From Mycolicibacterium iranicum (lineage in GTDB: Bacteria; Actinomycetota; Actinomycetes; Mycobacteriales; Mycobacteriaceae), in assembly GCF_002101705.1 (NCBI RefSeq), contig NZ_LQPC01000054.1, positions 1-64,000 on the forward strand: a DNA stretch of 64,000 nucleotides, read 5' to 3'. Of this stretch, positions 62,190 to 64,000 are shown one piece after another. The notes under the pieces were generated by a model that did not search any database, was not told where the DNA came from, and worked only from the letters and a program-made list of their open reading frames with translations. Each line of letters starts with the position of its first letter. The first letter of the stretch is position 1. Made by a program: the position numbers and the translations under genes.

Positions 62190-63518
62190 AAGCCAACGCT
62201 GGGAGTAGTCCAGCCATTGGCGGTAGTGACCCATTGCGCAGTGATCGTCGTCGGGATAGAGCAGCAGGGTGGCGTTGGTGGCGGCGTGGGCCAGGTCGCA
62301 GCTGTCCTGGGTGCTCATCAGGGTGTCGTGGTCACCATTGATCACCAGGAGCGGAATCGTGATTTGCGGGTACAAATTCCGGATGGACAACGCTCTGAGC
62401 TTGCCCACCAGGTCGATTGGATGAGCGGCGCCGACGGTCTTGGCCAAGGCGTGCAGGATGACCTGAGGCGTGCCCAAAGCGCTGCCATGGAAAGATCGGT
62501 GTGTCGGCGCGCCGCAGGCGATCGCACAGGCCAATCGGTCACTGGTGGCGGCCAGGCGCGCAGTCCAATATCCGCCAAAGCTGACGCCCACCATCGCGAT
62601 CCGGTTGGCGTCGAGCCGTTGATCGGCGGCGAGATGACCGACTACCTGGTGATCGACCTCCTCGGATTTCGGGCTCATCGGATCGGTGTAGGCGTAACTT
62701 CCGGGCATCTCCATCAGGAACATCGCCATGCCCGAATCGCGATAGCGCAGTTGCGGAATCGCCAGTTCCTGGACGGTGCCCTCAAGCCCGTTGGTGGTCA
62801 ACACCACCGGATGAGGACCCGAACCGGGCGGCACGATGAGATAGCCGCGGACGGCTTCACCGCCGGCGAGCGGGACCTCGACGCGTTGGACGGTGAGTCC
62901 CAGCGCAGGCACCAACGCCGCGGCCAGTGCATCGAAGAGGTGCCGCGAACGCCAGTAAGCCTGGATCCGGTGAGGGCCGTGGCCGGGAAATGCGCTGACC
63001 TGGTAATACGTGATCGCCTTCACCCACGCATCAATCGCACTCAACGCCAACGTGATTCGTTCACGATCATCGGCAGGTGCGTGCGCCTCGACGATTGCGG
63101 CGAGCGCGCCCGTGTCCGGCTGTGGGCCGTGATCGGCGAACAGAACGGCGGCGGGAGCGATCCACGCGGTCAGCCCATCAATGTTGTCGGCAGCGGTTGC
63201 AGCGTTCGGCTTCGTGAGGTCGGGCACGGTGGCGGAGTCGGTTCCGGCCAGGCTGCTCAGCAGATCGGTGGCTCGCCGGGCGTAGCCGCTGGCGATGGGG
63301 TTCCAGTAACTGCACCACCGGTCGTCGCGGAAGGACCGTGCCCCGCGGACCTGCCGCGCGAACACGGCGGTGTCGAGCCCACCCATGTTCGCATAGCGCA
63401 GCACGAACAGGGCCGGCAGAAACGGCGCCGCCCCGGTCCAACGGGCAAGCAGATCCGTGCTGCGAGTGGCCGCACACATCGAGACGGCGAGCTTGTGCAG
63501 CAGGGCGGCTTTTGCCAT
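62160..63518 (-). CDS. FrsA-like alpha/beta hydrolase
   Basis: 452 aa from ATG 63518, behind AAAGGACG. A helical N-terminal part (1-230) precedes the alpha/beta core with nucleophile elbow GVSFGG, acid NGDHD and histidine DDHCAMGH. PPGSGPHPVVLTTNGLEG marks the esterase FrsA/DUF1100-like group. Substrate unknown. The upstream pair of inverted repeats and the TetR gene beyond them indicate repressor control. Confidence 0.85.
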   Translation of the reverse strand: MAKAALLHKLAVSMCAATRSTDLLARWTGAAPFLPALFVLRYANMGGLDTAVFARQVRGARSFRDDRWCSYWNPIASGYARRATDLLSSLAGTDSATVPDLTKPNAATAADNIDGLTAWIAPAAVLFADHGPQPDTGALAAIVEAHAPADDRERITLALSAIDAWVKAITYYQVSAFPGHGPHRIQAYWRSRHLFDALAAALVPALGLTVQRVEVPLAGGEAVRGYLIVPPGSGPHPVVLTTNGLEGTVQELAIPQLRYRDSGMAMFLMEMPGSYAYTDPMSPKSEEVDHQVVGHLAADQRLDANRIAMVGVSFGGYWTARLAATSDRLACAIACGAPTHRSFHGSALGTPQVILHALAKTVGAAHPIDLVGKLRALSIRNLYPQITIPLLVINGDHDTLMSTQDSCDLAHAATNATLLLYPDDDHCAMGHYRQWLDYSQRWLLKHLTMARA

Positions 63519-63578
63519 CAGGACGTCCTTTCCGAGTGTGGTGCGGGTGCCTGCGTTTGCGAATCTCCTCACCAAAGG

Positions 63579-63635
63579 CGGAACGATTGTTCCGACAGTA
63601 GCATCGTCGCGCGATACAGTGGAACGACTGTTCCG
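63579..63635. promoter_or_regulatory. Paired TetR-type operators GGAACGA-y-TGTTCC
   Basis: CGGAACGATTGTTCCG (63579-63594) and TGGAACGACTGTTCCG (63620-63635) are near-identical inverted repeats whose centres are 41 bp apart, about four helical turns. They lie upstream of the hydrolase gene (63518, minus) and of the TetR gene (63733, plus). A TetR dimer pair bound here could repress both. Confidence 0.65.
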
Positions 63636-63732
63636 CCCGACGTGAGGATCGATTCTCGGTGAGGCTCAGACGTGTACGCGCCGCCATGTTCAATGCGACG
63701 ACGTTCCCACTTTCGGGCCACACTGTCGACTC

Positions 63733-64000
63733 ATGACCAGCCCTGCATCAGCCGGACAGGCCCCACGCACGCTACGCGAAACCAACCGCGAAGATCTGCG
63801 GGACCGGCTGCTCAATAGTGCCGAGGAGCTTTTCGCCGATCGCGGCTACTTCGGCGTCGGCGTGCGTGACATCACCGACCATGCCGGCACCCGCCTCGCT
63901 TCGGTCAGTGAACAATTCGGCGGCAAGGAAGGCCTCTTTCGCGCCGTCCTGCTGCGCCGCATCCAGCCGCTCAATGAAGACCGTCGCATCCGCCTGGCCG
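63733..64000 (+). CDS. TetR-family regulator, runs off the window
   Basis: The visible 89 codons give a TetR N-terminus: LRDRLLNSAEELFADRGYFG, then VGVRDITDHAGTRLASVSEQFGGKEGLF. The helix-turn-helix is complete and the ligand domain lies beyond 64000. It is divergent from the hydrolase and is the likely ligand of the operator pair at 63579-63635. The start ATG 63733 opens the family sequence. Confidence 0.85.
   Translation, partial: MTSPASAGQAPRTLRETNREDLRDRLLNSAEELFADRGYFGVGVRDITDHAGTRLASVSEQFGGKEGLFRAVLLRRIQPLNEDRRIRLA

Overview
The window is high-GC actinobacterial chromosome, almost certainly from a fast-growing Mycobacterium (Mycolicibacterium). The clade markers are furA-katG, an MmpS/MmpL pair, DUF732- and DUF5078-type secreted proteins, a monomeric isocitrate dehydrogenase, a Pkn-type kinase, an F420-type nitroreductase, a stand-alone MurJ-like pseudokinase and a perfect KstR motif. 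Every assignment was made by reading the sequence; no database search was run.

Left part (1-10.7 kb). The window opens inside the end of what looks like an IS21-type element that has cut the front off an MDR dehydrogenase. Next come a wall-peptidase-like protein, a pseudokinase/TM/discoidin protein resembling the C-terminal half of mycobacterial MurJ, a GABA-type permease, a cupin, a lipoprotein, icd2, the first of two paralogous membrane proteins with Pro/Ala-rich tails, and an acyltransferase-3 protein with an intrinsic terminator.

Oxidative-stress island (10.8-19 kb). furA-katG appears to be leaderless. It is followed by an ATPase fragment, an AraC regulator, a large-subunit catalase (katE) and a ThDP-dependent oxidase/decarboxylase directly upstream of katE. 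Then come tex with an overlapping lipoprotein gene, and a compact ethanolamine operon (permease-eutB-eutC) preceded by three GTTGC repeats at 11-bp spacing.

Middle (26-43 kb). This part holds the second paralog, an acyl-CoA-dehydrogenase-like flavoprotein and two small secreted proteins. An mmpS-mmpL-DUF732-methyltransferase operon follows, joined throughout by 4-base overlaps. After that come a cytochrome P450, several mycobacterial hypotheticals, an SGNH hydrolase, an LmeA-like and a Nudix gene sharing a symmetric promoter, and an operon of a diiron ferritin-like protein, a [2Fe-2S] reductase, a Ser/Thr kinase and a SnoaL-like protein.

Right part (43-64 kb). A tripartite tricarboxylate transporter (tctCBA) lies next to a GntR/FadR regulator and a talarate/galactarate-type dehydratase with a clear FadR-type operator. 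It is followed by malQ, an MFS exporter, a carboxylesterase, a membrane hydroxylase, an FAD oxidoreductase, a secreted chymotrypsin-fold protein, a nitroreductase/TetR divergent pair with a palindromic operator, a KstR-controlled VOC/flavoprotein steroid-type operon, an ABC exporter, an alpha/beta hydrolase and a TetR gene that runs off the end.

The most interesting points are the free-standing MurJ-tail pseudokinase, the kinase-linked diiron/reductase operon, the paired actin-like-fold candidates, the KstR site, the sugar-acid import locus with its operator, and the operator-like repeats at the ethanolamine operon. I saw no tRNA, rRNA, CRISPR array or phage region.
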